A DNA stretch of 64,000 nt from Anaspis maculata. Taxonomy: Eukaryota > Arthropoda > Insecta > Coleoptera > Scraptiidae. The stretch is taken from positions 83,833,602 to 83,897,601 of the forward strand of contig OX421963.1 of NCBI GenBank assembly GCA_949128115.1, read 5' to 3'. Under the pieces are notes generated by a model that ran no database searches, was not told the origin of the DNA, and saw only the letters and a program-made list of their open reading frames with translations. How positions within the stretch are numbered: the stretch's first letter is position 1; every line of letters begins with the position of its first letter. Made by a program: the position numbers and the translations under genes. Below, piece by piece: positions 33,578 to 45,799 of the stretch.

Positions 33578-34290
33578 AAAGCGGTTGCAATAGCGATTTT
33601 CATCAAGATGGAAAATGCGCTAATCATCAAGATGGAAAATGCGCTAAAAACTGCTAAGCTCATTGGATGCACCACATTGACCCCTCAATGCATGCTAACC
33701 GGCGGCCGGCTGCCAATCATTCCGTTCGCACAGTTCGTCTGAGTGTGTTTTTCGGTACCCAAAGTAAGTTCCTCTCTCTTCACAATTTTTCTGCTGGTTT
33801 TGGTGAATTAGCTAGTAAACAACTATGAAATATCGCCCAAAATAGCTAGATAATGCGACTACCAGATGCAATAAGCGTATTAGTGCAATATTGAATGGTT
33901 GTTTACTTACAAGCTCATAAAGTTAAAAATTATAGTCGGGGACAAAAGTAACGGGTGTTACGTTCATCCCCGTTCTTGCATAATACACTGATATGGTGAT
34001 TTTTGCTATTGACTATTGACTTAACTATCGACCCGTGGGACGTACCGATGTGGAATTCGAATTCTCCCCTAAATATAACTCCCCATATGTATTATTTGAT
34101 TTTGATGAAAACGGGTACTTGTCCGCATGTCATAACGTTATATCCAGCCGGCTTCTGAAATGCAGCACTCATTGGCGATGCCCCACCACACTGATTGTTG
34201 TTAATGTAATTGTTTATCATTAATTTGTCAGGATTTCCCTTAGTTCGGGTTCCAAGGTCATGAATAGCCCATTGAATATTTTTTTTTGCT

Positions 34291-34525
34291 GTGACAGACG
34301 AACAGACGGACGAACGAAGCGGGGACAAGCGCCTTACCGTTTGGAGAAGTGCGCTAGAAAGTAGCCAATCATATTATGGTTTGATACCAAAAGATGTGCG
34401 CAAGATGGCCTACCAGCTGGCTAAGAGCATGACAAAAGAAAGCCCAAAACATGGGACAAAGCCGAAACAGCTGAACCCGATTGGTTTTCCGGATTTATGA
34501 GAAGGCACCCATATATTTTTTCAAT
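34291..34525 (+). pseudogene. CENP-B-type HTH of a pogo-like transposase, fragment
   Basis: The frame from 34291 reads YYGLIPKDVRKMAYQLAKSM. After a one-base shift near 34442 it continues PKTWDKAETAEPDWFSGFMR and RHPYIFS. This is the pattern of the second DNA-binding half found in pogo/Tigger/jerky transposases (Y-A, then P-x-W, then DW-F-x-GF-x-RH). The catalytic domain should follow but is absent. The fragment ends about 330 bp from the right terminus of the element. Confidence 0.75.
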
Positions 34526-35094
34526 AAATAATATAAAATACATTTGTACAAGTTGTAGGTAACTGTTAAAGTTATTTTTTCATAAGATTTGTATTCTTAC
34601 TGGTGCTGTTACTTTCGACCCCAAAGGGTGTTACAATTATCCCTTATATATGGGATGAAAGTAACATGTGAGTTGTCTTGGAAAATAAATCACCAGGTCT
34701 AAATAGTGTCATCCTAGACACAACTAACATAGGCCATTTGTAAAGAAATATTTGATGAATCTTTTGGTGGTTTCCTTTTTTCTGTGGGGCTTCCCGAACA
34801 TTAATGAGCAGCCCAAATGTGAAAACTGTTACTTTAGTCCCCGGTCTCCCCTATACCTACCTAACCAAACTGGGCCAAAATTCAAGTGAACCACCTCAAC
34901 ATGTTGCCTAGGTTAAAATGAGGATATCTCAAGACAAAATGTCTCAATTCTGAAAGTGTTTGTGGTGTTCGATAGAATAATCTTTTACTGGTTTAAGAGT
35001 TGAAAACTTTACTCCATTCTTTCAGATTTTCTCTGTTCCAGGGTTCAAAAGACAAATATGGATAAACAAGTTAACGTTGTTAACGGACTAGACT

Positions 35095-35241
35095 TATGGT
35101 GCTATTCTGTAAAAAAGATACATCGATGTAAGAGCTACATCGCTGTATACTGACAACAGTGGTAATGTTTTGCATTGTCACATGTGTCATCTTACAGCGA
35201 TACAGCCTTACATCGATGTATCTTTTTTACAGAGCACCATA
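35095..35241. mobile_element. 147-bp hairpin MITE with TA ends
   Basis: TATGGTGCTATTCTGTAAAA at the left pairs with TTTTTTACAGAGCACCATA at the right; GATACATCGATGTAAG also appears in both arms. A TA at each tip is consistent with Tc1/mariner-type mobilisation. Confidence 0.7.
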
Positions 35242-35406
35242 CAGAATACAGAATAGATTAGGAGAGAATTACAGAGTTAACGGAAGTTGGATGTAACGGA
35301 AGTTACTTAGTCCGTAATGACTCTTCAAGTTAACTTAAAAGTTGAATCGTTAACGAAAATGTTGACTTCGTTAATTAACGATTTGGTGCCCAGCTTTGTG
35401 CATAGT

Positions 35407-36739
35407 GCATTTGACGAGGAAATTTCGGCATGACCAAAGGAGCGGGTTTGCGTCGAAACAACAAATCGCATATCGCTGTGCTGGAATGATCGTAAGATAA
35501 CTTCGAATTTCTGATTTCCGGATTAATTCAAAATCTATAGCTCCAAGCTATTCTCTACCTGGTAAAAAAATCGAATTTCTCAGATTCATCATGGAAGTAT
35601 ATGAAAAATTAATATCTCACTGTTATAATTATCTGTTTTTTAAACAGTTCTGGTCTAATACAAGTACATCTCAAAATGTCCTATTTCTTCTACTGAGAAA
35701 TAGATCGAATTTGATCCTGCCTTATGGTATAATACGAAGATATTTAAACATGTCCCAATTTAACAACGAATCAGATTTGGAAATTTCAAGTTGTCGTTGT
35801 TTTTCATGTTATCTCAGTATTTTACTGTGAAAGATATCTCACTCTTATACCAAAAAACAACTGATCCAATAAAAGTCTTTAGTTCAGATATTTCATTTTA
35901 ACTCACTATTGCACAGAACATACCCTAATGCGTTTGTGGAATATCCTACTTTTCTCTAAGTTGTCCCACTATTTGACCAGAAATGTTCCATGGATTGTTC
36001 AAAATGACCTAATAATTTCAACTTATTTCCAATGTACATTGCCATGATTTTGTTATCAACAGCTTAGTTTGTGTTGGGTAAAACTGAACAGTTTTTGTAA
36101 TAAAACAAAAACCAAAACGATGGAAAGATGCAGAGGAAGGCGTATATCGGTCATAGCTATGGCCAAGGCTGCTAAAAGTGAAAGAAATCGTGAAAATCGG
36201 TTCACAGGATGAAAAGTTTGATGAAAAATCTTGAATAATTGAATGACAAAGTTATGAATTTTGATATTTTCCAATATTTGACAGATGACAGTTAGCGAAA
36301 CACTATCTACTGTTCAGTTTTTCAGTTTTTCTGTTCAGTTATCTTTTTTCAGTTTTCCGAATGACTTTTCAGTCTCTGATAATGGCATTCCTATTTGTCA
36401 GATGACAGCCAAAAGCTAATGGGCTGAATGGAATGATAGGCTTGATAGAATTTCTGACGAATAGTAAGATAACTTACATAAAAAACGGACAACTTCCAAC
36501 AGAACTATTATTTCTAGCGATATACAAGGATATGTTCACTTTTTAATTTTTTTCTCATTGAGTGAACGATATTTCATAGTGAACTCCTCACAGGTCTATC
36601 AGCAGCGATATAATACAACTGGAAATTCAAAAAATCTTGAAATTTTGAGAAGAAGAGTGTTTTTTGTTCTTCTGAAATGTTCAAGTTGCGATTACTCGAA
36701 ACTATGTTTTTTAAGTTGTCTTACTATCATTTTAGTACA
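35407..36739. other. No recognised feature
   Basis: AT-rich sequence with short open frames; nothing recognisable. TCAGTTTTT-type phrases recur near 36300. Confidence 0.4.
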
Positions 36740-39529
36740 GTAGTCCGGTGGACTAGCGCCAAATATTGCCCAAACTATGCATTTCATGACTACGGAACAA
36801 TTTTTTGCAGGCATGTTCAGGAACCCTTCCTCTTTCATTTGAGAAGTGCTGCCAAGCAAGTTTTCAATGTGAGGGGCCAGGGGGGCCCCTTTTTTGACAA
36901 CTTGAATCGTTTTTTATCGATAAAATCCGTGATAAAAATGCTATAAAAAAACTTCAACGGATTATTGAAGAGCAACTCAAAATGTCACTTATGTGTGATG
37001 AGACTTATTACAGGTTGAACAGGTTCCGAGAAAGATGACTTTCCGTCAACATGCAATATAATAAAAAAAATTGCGCAAAGATCTTTAGTTTCGTCATTGA
37101 AAGATGCCGATTGGCATATTTGTTGATCATACGCACTTGAACTGGCTGAGAACCGTACCAAACTGCGTCATGGGTGCCGGAGCTATATACAGGGTGGAAG
37201 AGAAAAATATTTTTGTTATTATTTATTTCAAAAACCAAGATAGATAAAGTGATCGAAATTCAGGAATTGATGCTTCATTCAATGCGTGTGACGACACAAC
37301 AAACCGTTTTAAAATATCTTGAAGCGTTTCTGAAATATTTTGAAAAAACTGAAGAATATCATGAAAATTTTACTTTTTACTTTGATTTCGTATTTTCCAT
37401 TATAATCCAGGCCCTAGCAGTACTTCTGTAGGAAAAACGATGTAATCAAAATTTTTTTTTTTTGAATCGTTAGAGGATCATCCCAGGACAAATAATCACT
37501 CGGGTGCTTTCGCGATTTCTGGTACATTTTCCAGCAATATCGCATCAAAGTTGGCGGCTGGTCAATTCTTCAGTTCGCTGATATTTCTTGGAGTTTTTGC
37601 GTTTTTTTCCAAATAAAAGTACTAATCTACCCAAAAAACAATTCCGGATCGAATGATGCTGTCAGATTTGGAGTACTTAAGTTATACCGGGTGAAAAAAA
37701 AATAAAACGAGTTTTATAAATTTTTTCCAACTTTTTAGTTTCTTGGCCGATTTTCACAAATTTTATGTCAAAAGCTCGTTGACTAAATTGTCTACTCAAA
37801 TCAATTGTCAATGTAGCCAAATTATTAAAAATCAAGATGGCGGCGGCGAACCCAAATAAAAATGTGTCGTATTTCGAGATTTTTTTTTCATTTCTAAACT
37901 TCGTAAAGAACGACACTGATAGTGGATTCTGGAAGATTCAGCTTTCTTCTGCAATTTGAGACTAGATTTACTTGATTCGCACATTCCACTGTGGAGATAT
38001 AGTGAATTAAAGGAAGGTCCACTTGTAATTTTTTACAAATTCACAATAAATCAGCAGTTTAAAAACCTCCCGCGAATCCTTATTTCTGAAGCAATTTCTA
38101 CACACTTGGTAGTGATCGTAAGCTGTGTGCATAGGCTACAAATACCGTGTTGGTGCATGGCCGAAGTTTCGAAATTTTAGATGATAGATGACGTGAATGG
38201 TGGAGGTGCGCATGTCAAATATCGAACATTCTACTTTTTGTTCTCACATGTTCTGAACGAAATTTCTATAAATGGTTGGCTTAATGGTCAGCTGGATAAA
38301 CACACAACGGGAGTCAAATGTTGAAAGAGTCGAAATGTGAAATTTTCAATCAGACGACTTTACTTCTTTGGAGAAAATAAAACGGTTCTATCCGTTGGTC
38401 CAGGAATTTTAGATGTTAAAATCGCAAATAGCGAACAAAAATGAAAGCCAGCCAGATTTTTGAATATAAGCTAAGTCAAGCATTTAGTTCAACATAGTCA
38501 AAGTTCTCAAGAATCCGGTGTGAGCTTCGGCCGTTGTGGCCTCGAGAAGAACTTGAGGATCAGTTTTTCGCGTATATCTCGTAAACAATGGCACTTAGGA
38601 ATAACGTGCTCGGGAAGAAATTGTTGAAAATTTTATTGTCTATAAGAAAGGTCCTTACACGTTTCATCGTCAGTCCACTCTTTCTTCGTCAAAACACAAG
38701 AAAATTAAAATAATCCAGATGCTCGATGCTGAAGACTGTATGGACCTTGAGTTTTATGATGGCGAAATGCCACCTCGTAGAGGTGTTGGTTGGTCCACTA
38801 TTTCTTGATTGAAACTTGAAGCCATCAATACGAACTATGCCGGCGGCATATACAGGGTGAAATAAAAATAAAAAGTTGAACATTTGTTTCTCTAGAACCA
38901 GAATAGGTGAAGACATGTAAATCGCCATAAATAACTCTGATTTTATGGTCATGAAGTCGTCGTAAACTTGAATCAGATATCTTGAGCCGTTCTTAAAATA
39001 TCTTCAAAAGACTGAAGTTGTTACCGGAAAAAATAATTTTTTCGTCTACTCATCAGAAAAAAAGTTGACTGTGTTTTTTCCTATAAAGTAGTTGGCCTAG
39101 AAAGTGTTTTTCACTGTTATTCCATTTTAAATGTGATTTATCATTGTTTCGATTCAAAACACCAAGTCTCGATTCAATATCTGAAGAGTTACTGATATAG
39201 ACGGAAAACTAGTTTTTTTTCGTAACGACTTCAGTCTTCTGAAGATATGTCAGAAACGGCTCAACATATTTGATCCAAGTTTACGACGACTTCATGACCA
39301 TGAAATCAGAATTATTTATGGTGATTTACATGTCTTCACCTATTCTGGTTCTAGAGGAACAAATGTTCAACTTTTTATTTTTATTTCACCCTGTATATGC
39401 CGCCGGCATAGTTCGTATTGATGGCTTCAAGTTTCAATCAAGAAATAGTGGACCAACCAACACCTCTACGAGGTGGCACTTCGCCATCATAAAACTCAAG
39501 GTCTATACAGTCTTCAGCATCGAGCATCT

Positions 39530-39947
39530 TTTTTTTTTTTTTTTTGTTAATTGGTTGGCCTTGAGGGCTTGCTCTTTAGCCACTAGAACGAATTTTCAAT
39601 TCAAAATTTTACTTTTTCCATTTCTTCAATTTCACACTTTTGTCTCAATGTTTTGAAAGAACTCTATTATCAGTGAAAGGATTTGGGGGTTATTTGTAGC
39701 CAACAGGGAAGTGATGTTCAGAGGAAGAAAACAGTTCCTGATGCTGACCAAGTTCTTTATTAGAGCTTCGATCAGCCTTTGATGATTCCCACAAGCAAAC
39801 ATCAAATGAAAAGTTACAAATTGAAATTTGGTTTAATACTTTATTGACTGATTAATATAAATGTGATTTTTAATTTGAAATTTAAATAATTAGAAGTAAG
39901 CAATATAAAATTTTAATTATTAAGGAATCTGGATTATTTTAATTTTC
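39530..39947 (-). mobile_element. Insertion in right arm, starting with poly-T
   Basis: About 418 bp that have no counterpart at 38700 in the left arm. It begins with about 18 T and both flanks carry ATC, which would suit a minus-strand retroposed sequence with an A tail. Source unknown. Confidence 0.5.
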
Positions 39948-41231
39948 TTGTGTTTTGACGAAGAAAGGGTGGACTGACGATGAAACGTGTAAGGACCTTT
40001 CTTATAGACAATAAAATTTTTAACAATTTTTTCTCAAGCACGTTCTTCCTAAGTGCCAATGTTTACGAGATATACGCGAAAAACTGATCCTCAAGTTCTT
40101 CTCGAGGCCACAACGGCCGAAGCTCACACCGGATTCTTGAGAACTTTGACTATGTTGAACTACATGCTTGACTAAGCCTATATTCAAAAATCTGGCTGGC
40201 TTTCATTTTTGTTCGCTATTTGCGATTTTAACATCTAAAATTCCTGGACCAACGGATAGAACCGTTTTATTCTCTCCAAAGAAGTGAAGTCGTCTATTTG
40301 GAAATTTCACATTTCGACTCTTTCAACATTTGACTCTCGTTGTGTGTTTATTCAGCTGACCATTAATCCAACCATTTATAGAAGTTTCGTTCAGAACATG
40401 TGAGAACAAAAAGTAGAATATTCGATATTCGACATGCGCACCTCCACCATTTACGTCATCTATCATCTGAAATTTCGAAACTTCGGTCATGCACCAACAC
40501 GGTATTTGTAGCCTATGCACACAGCTTACGATCACTACTAAGTGTGTAGAAATTGCTTCAGAAATAAGGATTCGCGGGAGGTTTTAAAGCTGCTGATTTA
40601 TTGTGAATTTGGAAAAAATTACAAGTGGACCTTCCTTTGATCCACTATATTTTCACAGTGGAATGTGCGAATCAAATAAATCTAGTCCCAAATTGCAGAA
40701 GAAAGCTGATCCTCCAGAATCCACTATCAGTGTCGTTCTTTACGAGGTTTAGAAATAAAAAAAAAATTCTCGAAATACGACACATTTTTATTTGGGTTCG
40801 CCGCCGCCATCTTGATTTTTGATGATTTGGCTATATTGACAATTGATTTGAGTAGACGATTTAGTCAGCGAGCTTTTGACATGAAGTTTGTGAAAATCGG
40901 CCAAGAAACTGAAAAGTTGGAAAAAAATTATAAAACTCGTTTTATTTTTTTTTCACCCGGTATAACGTGAGTACTCAAAATCTGACAGCACCATTCGATC
41001 CAGAATTGTTTTTCGGGTAGATTAGTACTTTTATTTGAAAAAAATCGCAAAAACTCCAAGAAATATCAGCGAACTGAAGAATTGACCAGTCGCCAACTTT
41101 GATGCGATATTGCTGGAAAATGTACTAGAAATCGCGAAAGCACCCGAGTGATTTTTTTTCCTGGGATGATCCTCTAACGATTCAAAAAAAAAAATTTTGA
41201 CTACATCGTTTTTCCTACAGAAGTACTGCTA

Positions 41232-41690
41232 GGGACAGGACTATTATATAGAGGTATATACTGTAATTTAACAACAAATTAGGGTGAAAACTTAACAGCC
41301 ACATCACTCACCGGCATCAATCATGTTTGCGTCAATGCGTCATATACAGGGTGTGAGAAAAAATGGTTGTTTTTTTTGCTGTTATAGAAAAATCAAGACA
41401 TAAAAAGTGCAAAATTAGGGAAGTGAGAAAATTCCGGGGAAACAAACCAAGCCAACACACCTGATAAAGTGAATTACTGTCGTGAATGTGTAATCCCCGC
41501 GGTTTTTTTGCTTGTTTTATTATATACAGCAAAAAAAAACTATCATTTTTTCTTACACCCTGTATACAACGCATACATGATTGATGCCGGTGATGGTGCT
41601 GTTTGATTTCAACCATGATTTATTGTATATTTGTGTATATTGTGAAATTTGTTGCATAACTTAAGGATATACATCATTCTGCATAATGGA
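41232..41690. mobile_element. Palindromic insertion in right arm
   Basis: About 450 bp absent from the left arm at about 37425. Its core (41298-41602) is a palindrome with CACCGGCATCAATCATG ends and ATACAGGGTGTGAGAAAAAA-like motifs in both arms. Confidence 0.65.
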
Positions 41691-42339
41691 AAATACGAAA
41701 TCAATGTAGAAAGTAAAATGTTGATGATATTCTTCAGTTTTTTGAAAATATTTTAGGAACGCTTCAAGATATTTTAAAACGGTTTGTTGTGTCTTCACAT
41801 GCATTGAATGAAACATCAATTCCCTAATTTTGTTTACTCTATCTATCTTGGTTTTTGAAATAAATAAAAACAAAACTATTTTCCACTTCCACCCTGTATA
41901 TAGCTCCGGCACTGTTGACGCTATTGAGTGCCGCTCTCAACCAGTTCAGGGGGATATGATCAACAAATGTGCCAATCGGCATTTTCCAATGACGAAGCTG
42001 AAGGTCTTTGGCACAATATTTTCTTCATTGTATTGCATGTTGACGGAAAGTCATTTTTGTCAGAACCTGTTCACCCTGTAATAGTTTTTATCACACATAA
42101 GTGACCTTCTGAGTTGCTTTTCAATAATTCGTTGGAATTTTCTATTTAGCATTTTTATTACGGATTTTATCGACAAAAAACCATTCAAGTTGTCAAAAAG
42201 GGGCCCCCCTGACCCCCCACATTGAAAAATTGCTTGGCAGCACTTCTCGGATATTAGATGAAAGCTTTCTGAACATGCCTGCAAAAAATTGCTCCGTAGT
42301 CATGAAATGCATAGTTATAACCCTAGTCCACCGGACTAC

Positions 42340-43673
42340 AGCGTATAGTAACGGTTTTCTTTGGAGAATAAAGGATACAATTTTGCATGTAGCGCAGGCC
42401 CATTTCCAATTCACCATATTGTTTTCTCAGTTATTTGTTGCGATTTTTGTGGAGTTTCCGATTTATGTAAGCCATTGAAAATATTCATTTTACGTGCCCA
42501 GTTTGGAGATATTTGGCTAAAACATTGCATTACCTCCTAGTGAAAGACATTTCTACATAGGACGTAGGGTTTTACACTTCTCCCGACTTGAGAAATGCGT
42601 TTTCAGCAACTTTTCCCCCGCTAACCGATTGAAGCCGAACAGACTTCAAAATGAAGCTTATCTTTTTCACAGTCCTTACAATTGAAGAGTAATTTGGAAC
42701 AGATGCCGAGGTTTTCTGATGAACGTTCAATTCACCCACACAGTTTTTCAGATTTTTGTTTGAATATGATGATATATCTGCAAATTTTTCTCAACCTTGG
42801 TTCCCAATTTTGGCTGGCCTGACGAACTGCTCCCGAAAGGACACGACGTCTCACACAAAAATCTCCACAGATTCTTGGATTTTAAGCAGAAAATATCATG
42901 GTGCCATAACCGATTTTTTCGATTTCTCATGGCCCAAAAGCGGTATTAAATATTTTTTCTTCACTAGAGCACAATGCGATCTTTGTGCAAGAGTGCGCAA
43001 TAAAATCGCGCCTGTTTCTATCGCTCGAGATTTCTCTTCTCGCGCTCAGTATGACCGGATGACAAGCAAATTGTGCCGCGCACAATTAGGAGGGCACAAT
43101 GCCCGCCATTGTCCGGTCGCATGAAGTTTTCAATCATTTTATTCTCCATTGAATTGATATAATTTGTAATTTGTAAAGCGGGGCTGGCTCACTCTGAATC
43201 TAATTCCACGCCACCACGACCGACGTGTGTGGCGCACTCTATGTCGCTGGTGTTCTTCGTATCCCAGTAATTATTGTTATTCATTATTAAAAAAGTCGTT
43301 ACAGATATTTTAGCACCATCACTCCGGTCGAGAGGAGCGGTCTCTAATGGACGCATCACTTCCACACCTATTGTGCGGAGTTTATTGAGTTTTCAAATCA
43401 CAAGATGATGGACGGACCTCAAGCACTCATTTCAGTCATTTCATCGTTAGCTTTCGATATAATCATTGTTATCCAGCTGCTGGTACAAATTGACAAGAAG
43501 ATCACACAATAATGGAAGAAGTAACAAACTGTTCAATAAATTTGTTTTCTTTTTCAGACAGTTTTTTCAGTTCAGTGGTTTTTTCCCCATGCATCAAAAT
43601 ATATATTCAAACGGTACCTACCTATGAAGAAAACTGGACTAGGTAACACAAATCAATTAGCATCAGTCTCAAT
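42340..43673. other. No recognised gene
   Basis: Includes an open frame at 42756-43124 whose composition is not protein-like, and a small inverted motif around GTGCGCAATAAA/GCGCGCACAATT near 43000-43090. Otherwise nothing seen. Confidence 0.4.
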
Positions 43674-45192
43674 AGGCCAGGCGGTAGGTCATTCTGGATA
43701 GAAAAAATTCCGACCAAAGCTTTAATGGTGTCAAACTCTTCGTAAGGTCAGTAGGTATCTACCACTGAGTTTCCGCCCAAAAACGAGTTGTGCTGATTCC
43801 TCCACATCTGCCCAAAGGTAAAGGATGTCTTGAAGGTGCAAAAAGACCTGTTAAACCCCCGTACTTTTTTATTTTATTTGCCTCAATGCAAACGTACAAT
43901 TCTAACGCAAACATTGGAAGCATTTGTCATCATCTCTGTGCCAGCTTAGTGTTGAAAAAAAGATTTCTTTGTGCGGGTCAGAAAAATCACATTTAATTGT
44001 TTTTCCACACAAGAAAACGATGGAGCAACATGTATTTTGGATGTTTTCCAATAACTTGTACTTACTGAACCTATTCATGGCGTTAAAATTTCAATAACAG
44101 CATTTTTTAAGATTTTGCCCGCTAAGAAGTGAATAATTTTTACCCGCCTGTTCAGCAGCAGTTTTTTCAATTTTACCAAATACCGTTCTCAAAAATTTTA
44201 TAGGGAATGACAAGCTGGAACTGTTTTCTGATGACATTATATCTGGCTTAACCGCGGCACGTTTTTTGAAAGTGTAGGAAACTGATTTCCTTTAGAGCGG
44301 TTCTATTTTACCCGTGTGCGGCCGTGCCTACTTGACATAGACCGGACTGATTACAAAAGCTTGGAAATGTACTCTTTCCCAGCTTTAAAACACGACCATA
44401 ATTGATAAAATAATATATAATTTCTTCATAAATCAATGTACAAAGTCTTAATAATAATGGTCGCGTTTCAAAGCTGGAAAAGAGTACATTTCCAAGCTCG
44501 TGTAATCAGTCCGGTCTATGTCAAGTAGCACGGCCGCACACGGGTGAATCAGGACCTCTTGAAAAGAAAACAGTTTTTTAGACTTCAAGTGCGTGTCGCG
44601 GTCAAGCCAGGCACGATATCGTTAGAGAAGAGTTTGAGCTTTTCATTCCTTATGAAATTTTCGCAAACGGTGTTTGGTAAAATTGAAAAAAACTGCTGCT
44701 GAACAGGCGGGTGGGAATTTTTCTCTTTTTTGCTGGAAACATCTTCAAAAATGCTGTTATTGAAATTTTAATGTCATAGATGGGTTCAATGAGTACAAGT
44801 TATTGGAAAATATTCAAAATACATGATGCTCCATCGTTTTCTTGTGTGGAAAAACAATTAAATGTGATTTATCCGACCCGCACAAAGAAATCTTTTTTTT
44901 CAACAGTAAGACTGGCACAGAGATGATGACAGACACTTCTAATGTTTGCGTAAGGGTTGTACGTTTGCATTTAGGCAAATATAGCGAAAAAATACGAAGG
45001 TTTAACAGGTATTTTTGCACTTTTAAGGCATCAATTACCTTCGCGCAGATGTGGAGGAATCAGCACAACTCGTTTTTGGGCGGAAACTCAGTGGTAGATA
45101 ACTACTGACCTTACGAAGAGTTTGACACCATAAAAGCTTTGGTCGGAGTTTTTTTCAGATTGTAGTGATTTTACCGACATACCGCCTGGCCT
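43674..45192. repeat. 1.5-kb palindrome
   Basis: Arms of about 720-740 bp start AGGCCAGGCGGTA and meet near 44430. Shared blocks include CCACTGAGTTTCCGCCCAAAA, CATCATCTCTGTGCCAG, AACAGGCGGGT-type and TGACATAGACCGGACTGATTA at the loop. Continuous except for small indels. No coding region. Confidence 0.85.
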
Positions 45193-45795
45193 AAAAGGTG
45201 AGCAAGTAAGTCCTTGGTCCTTGGACTTGCAATTTACATCCTGTGCACAACTATCTCGAGCACCGCATGAGAAATCGATAGGCGGATTTATTACGACGCC
45301 GTCTGTCTTAGATCGTGCACCACTCACTTCAATCTAGATAGCCGGGCGTAAATTGAAATATTGTACCTGTATAAATCGAGTCTCTGTGTGTGTTTAGTTC
45401 GTGTATATCGGTGCTGAATAATCAACGAGCTACAAACATGGCTGTAGGTACAATGCAGTGCCGGATCCGCCCCTACATTGATCACCCGTCCGGCTCCATA
45501 TACCTACTCGTATTTCATCTGCCCAATTCCATGATCCGGATCGAAGTCATGCCCAAAATTGATCCCTATTATGATTCAATTAAATGAACACGAAATTTCC
45601 TTGTCGAGATAAAGCAAACGGTGCATTGCATGGAGTATAGGAGAAGAAGTATCACGAGTTGAAATGTTTTACTTTATGCAATCATGTGCGGTGTTATGGG
45701 CGTATCTATGCTTGAACAGGATGTCCCAAAAGTAATTGAAAAAAAAAAATCTCCATGTATTCCATATCACTTAAAGACTTCCTAAATAATAAATC
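45193..45795. other. Short open frame with TATA-like sequence, unassigned
   Basis: TATAAATCGAG at about 45371 lies about 65 bp before an ATG at 45438 that opens 49 codons (MAVGTMQCRIRP...). No domain is recognised, and chance is a fair explanation. Confidence 0.2.
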
Positions 45796-45799
45796 CAAT

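Larger units (their letters stand above)
31478..34851 (+). mobile_element. Pogo-like element carrying a satellite
   Basis: Ends GGGGAGACCGGGTACAAAAG and CTTTAGTCCCCGGTCTCCCC are inverted and each abuts a TA. GTTACTTT/AAAGTAAC motifs recur near both ends and inside (about 33945, 34610, 34670). A CENP-B-type DNA-binding domain relic (34291-34525) supports the pogo branch of Tc1/mariner. The 5' half is a ~260-bp satellite plus a GGAC microsatellite. No DDE catalytic core is seen. Confidence 0.75.
31243..35398. mobile_element. hAT element with perfect 8-bp duplication
   Basis: Flanked by TGCATAGT at 31235-31242 and 35399-35406. Ends CAGAGATAGGCACC and GGTGCCCAGCTTTG are imperfect inverted repeats, followed inward by AGTTAACTTCGTT and ACGTTAACGG-type subterminal repeats. 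Removing the pogo-like element leaves under 800 bp, so the host was a short non-autonomous hAT copy. A hairpin MITE (35095-35241) also lies in it. Confidence 0.85.
36740..42339. repeat. 5.6-kb palindrome
   Basis: The left arm (36740-about 39060) and right arm (about 39187-42339) are inverted copies around a ~125-bp spacer. Matches span the whole length: GTAGTCCGGTGGACTA at the tips, TTTTTTGCAGGCATGTTCAG, AGCTATATACAGGGTGGAAG, GATGATCCTCTAACGATTC, CTCGAGGCCACAACGGCC, and CCGCCGGCATAGTTCG near the centre. The right arm is longer because of insertions at 39530-39947 and 41232-41690. Open frames in one arm are mirrored in the other and look non-coding. No transposase is visible. Confidence 0.9.

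Noticed and set aside
33356..33742. Plus and minus open frames with TDGR and SVRP repeats
   Set aside because: They translate the (GGAC)n microsatellite and flanks; no domain outside the repeat.
39270..39656. 128-residue open frame and its mirror at 38689-38952
   Set aside because: Both are the same arm sequence of the 5.6-kb palindrome read in mirror; no domain and no coding signature.
36740..42339. Palindrome as an assembly artefact
   Set aside because: The arms differ by scattered substitutions and by two insertions in one arm only, which a simple mis-join would not produce. Long reads would still be needed for proof.
42756..43124. 122-residue open frame
   Set aside because: Composition is not protein-like, and part of it lies in a small inverted motif; no domain recognised.
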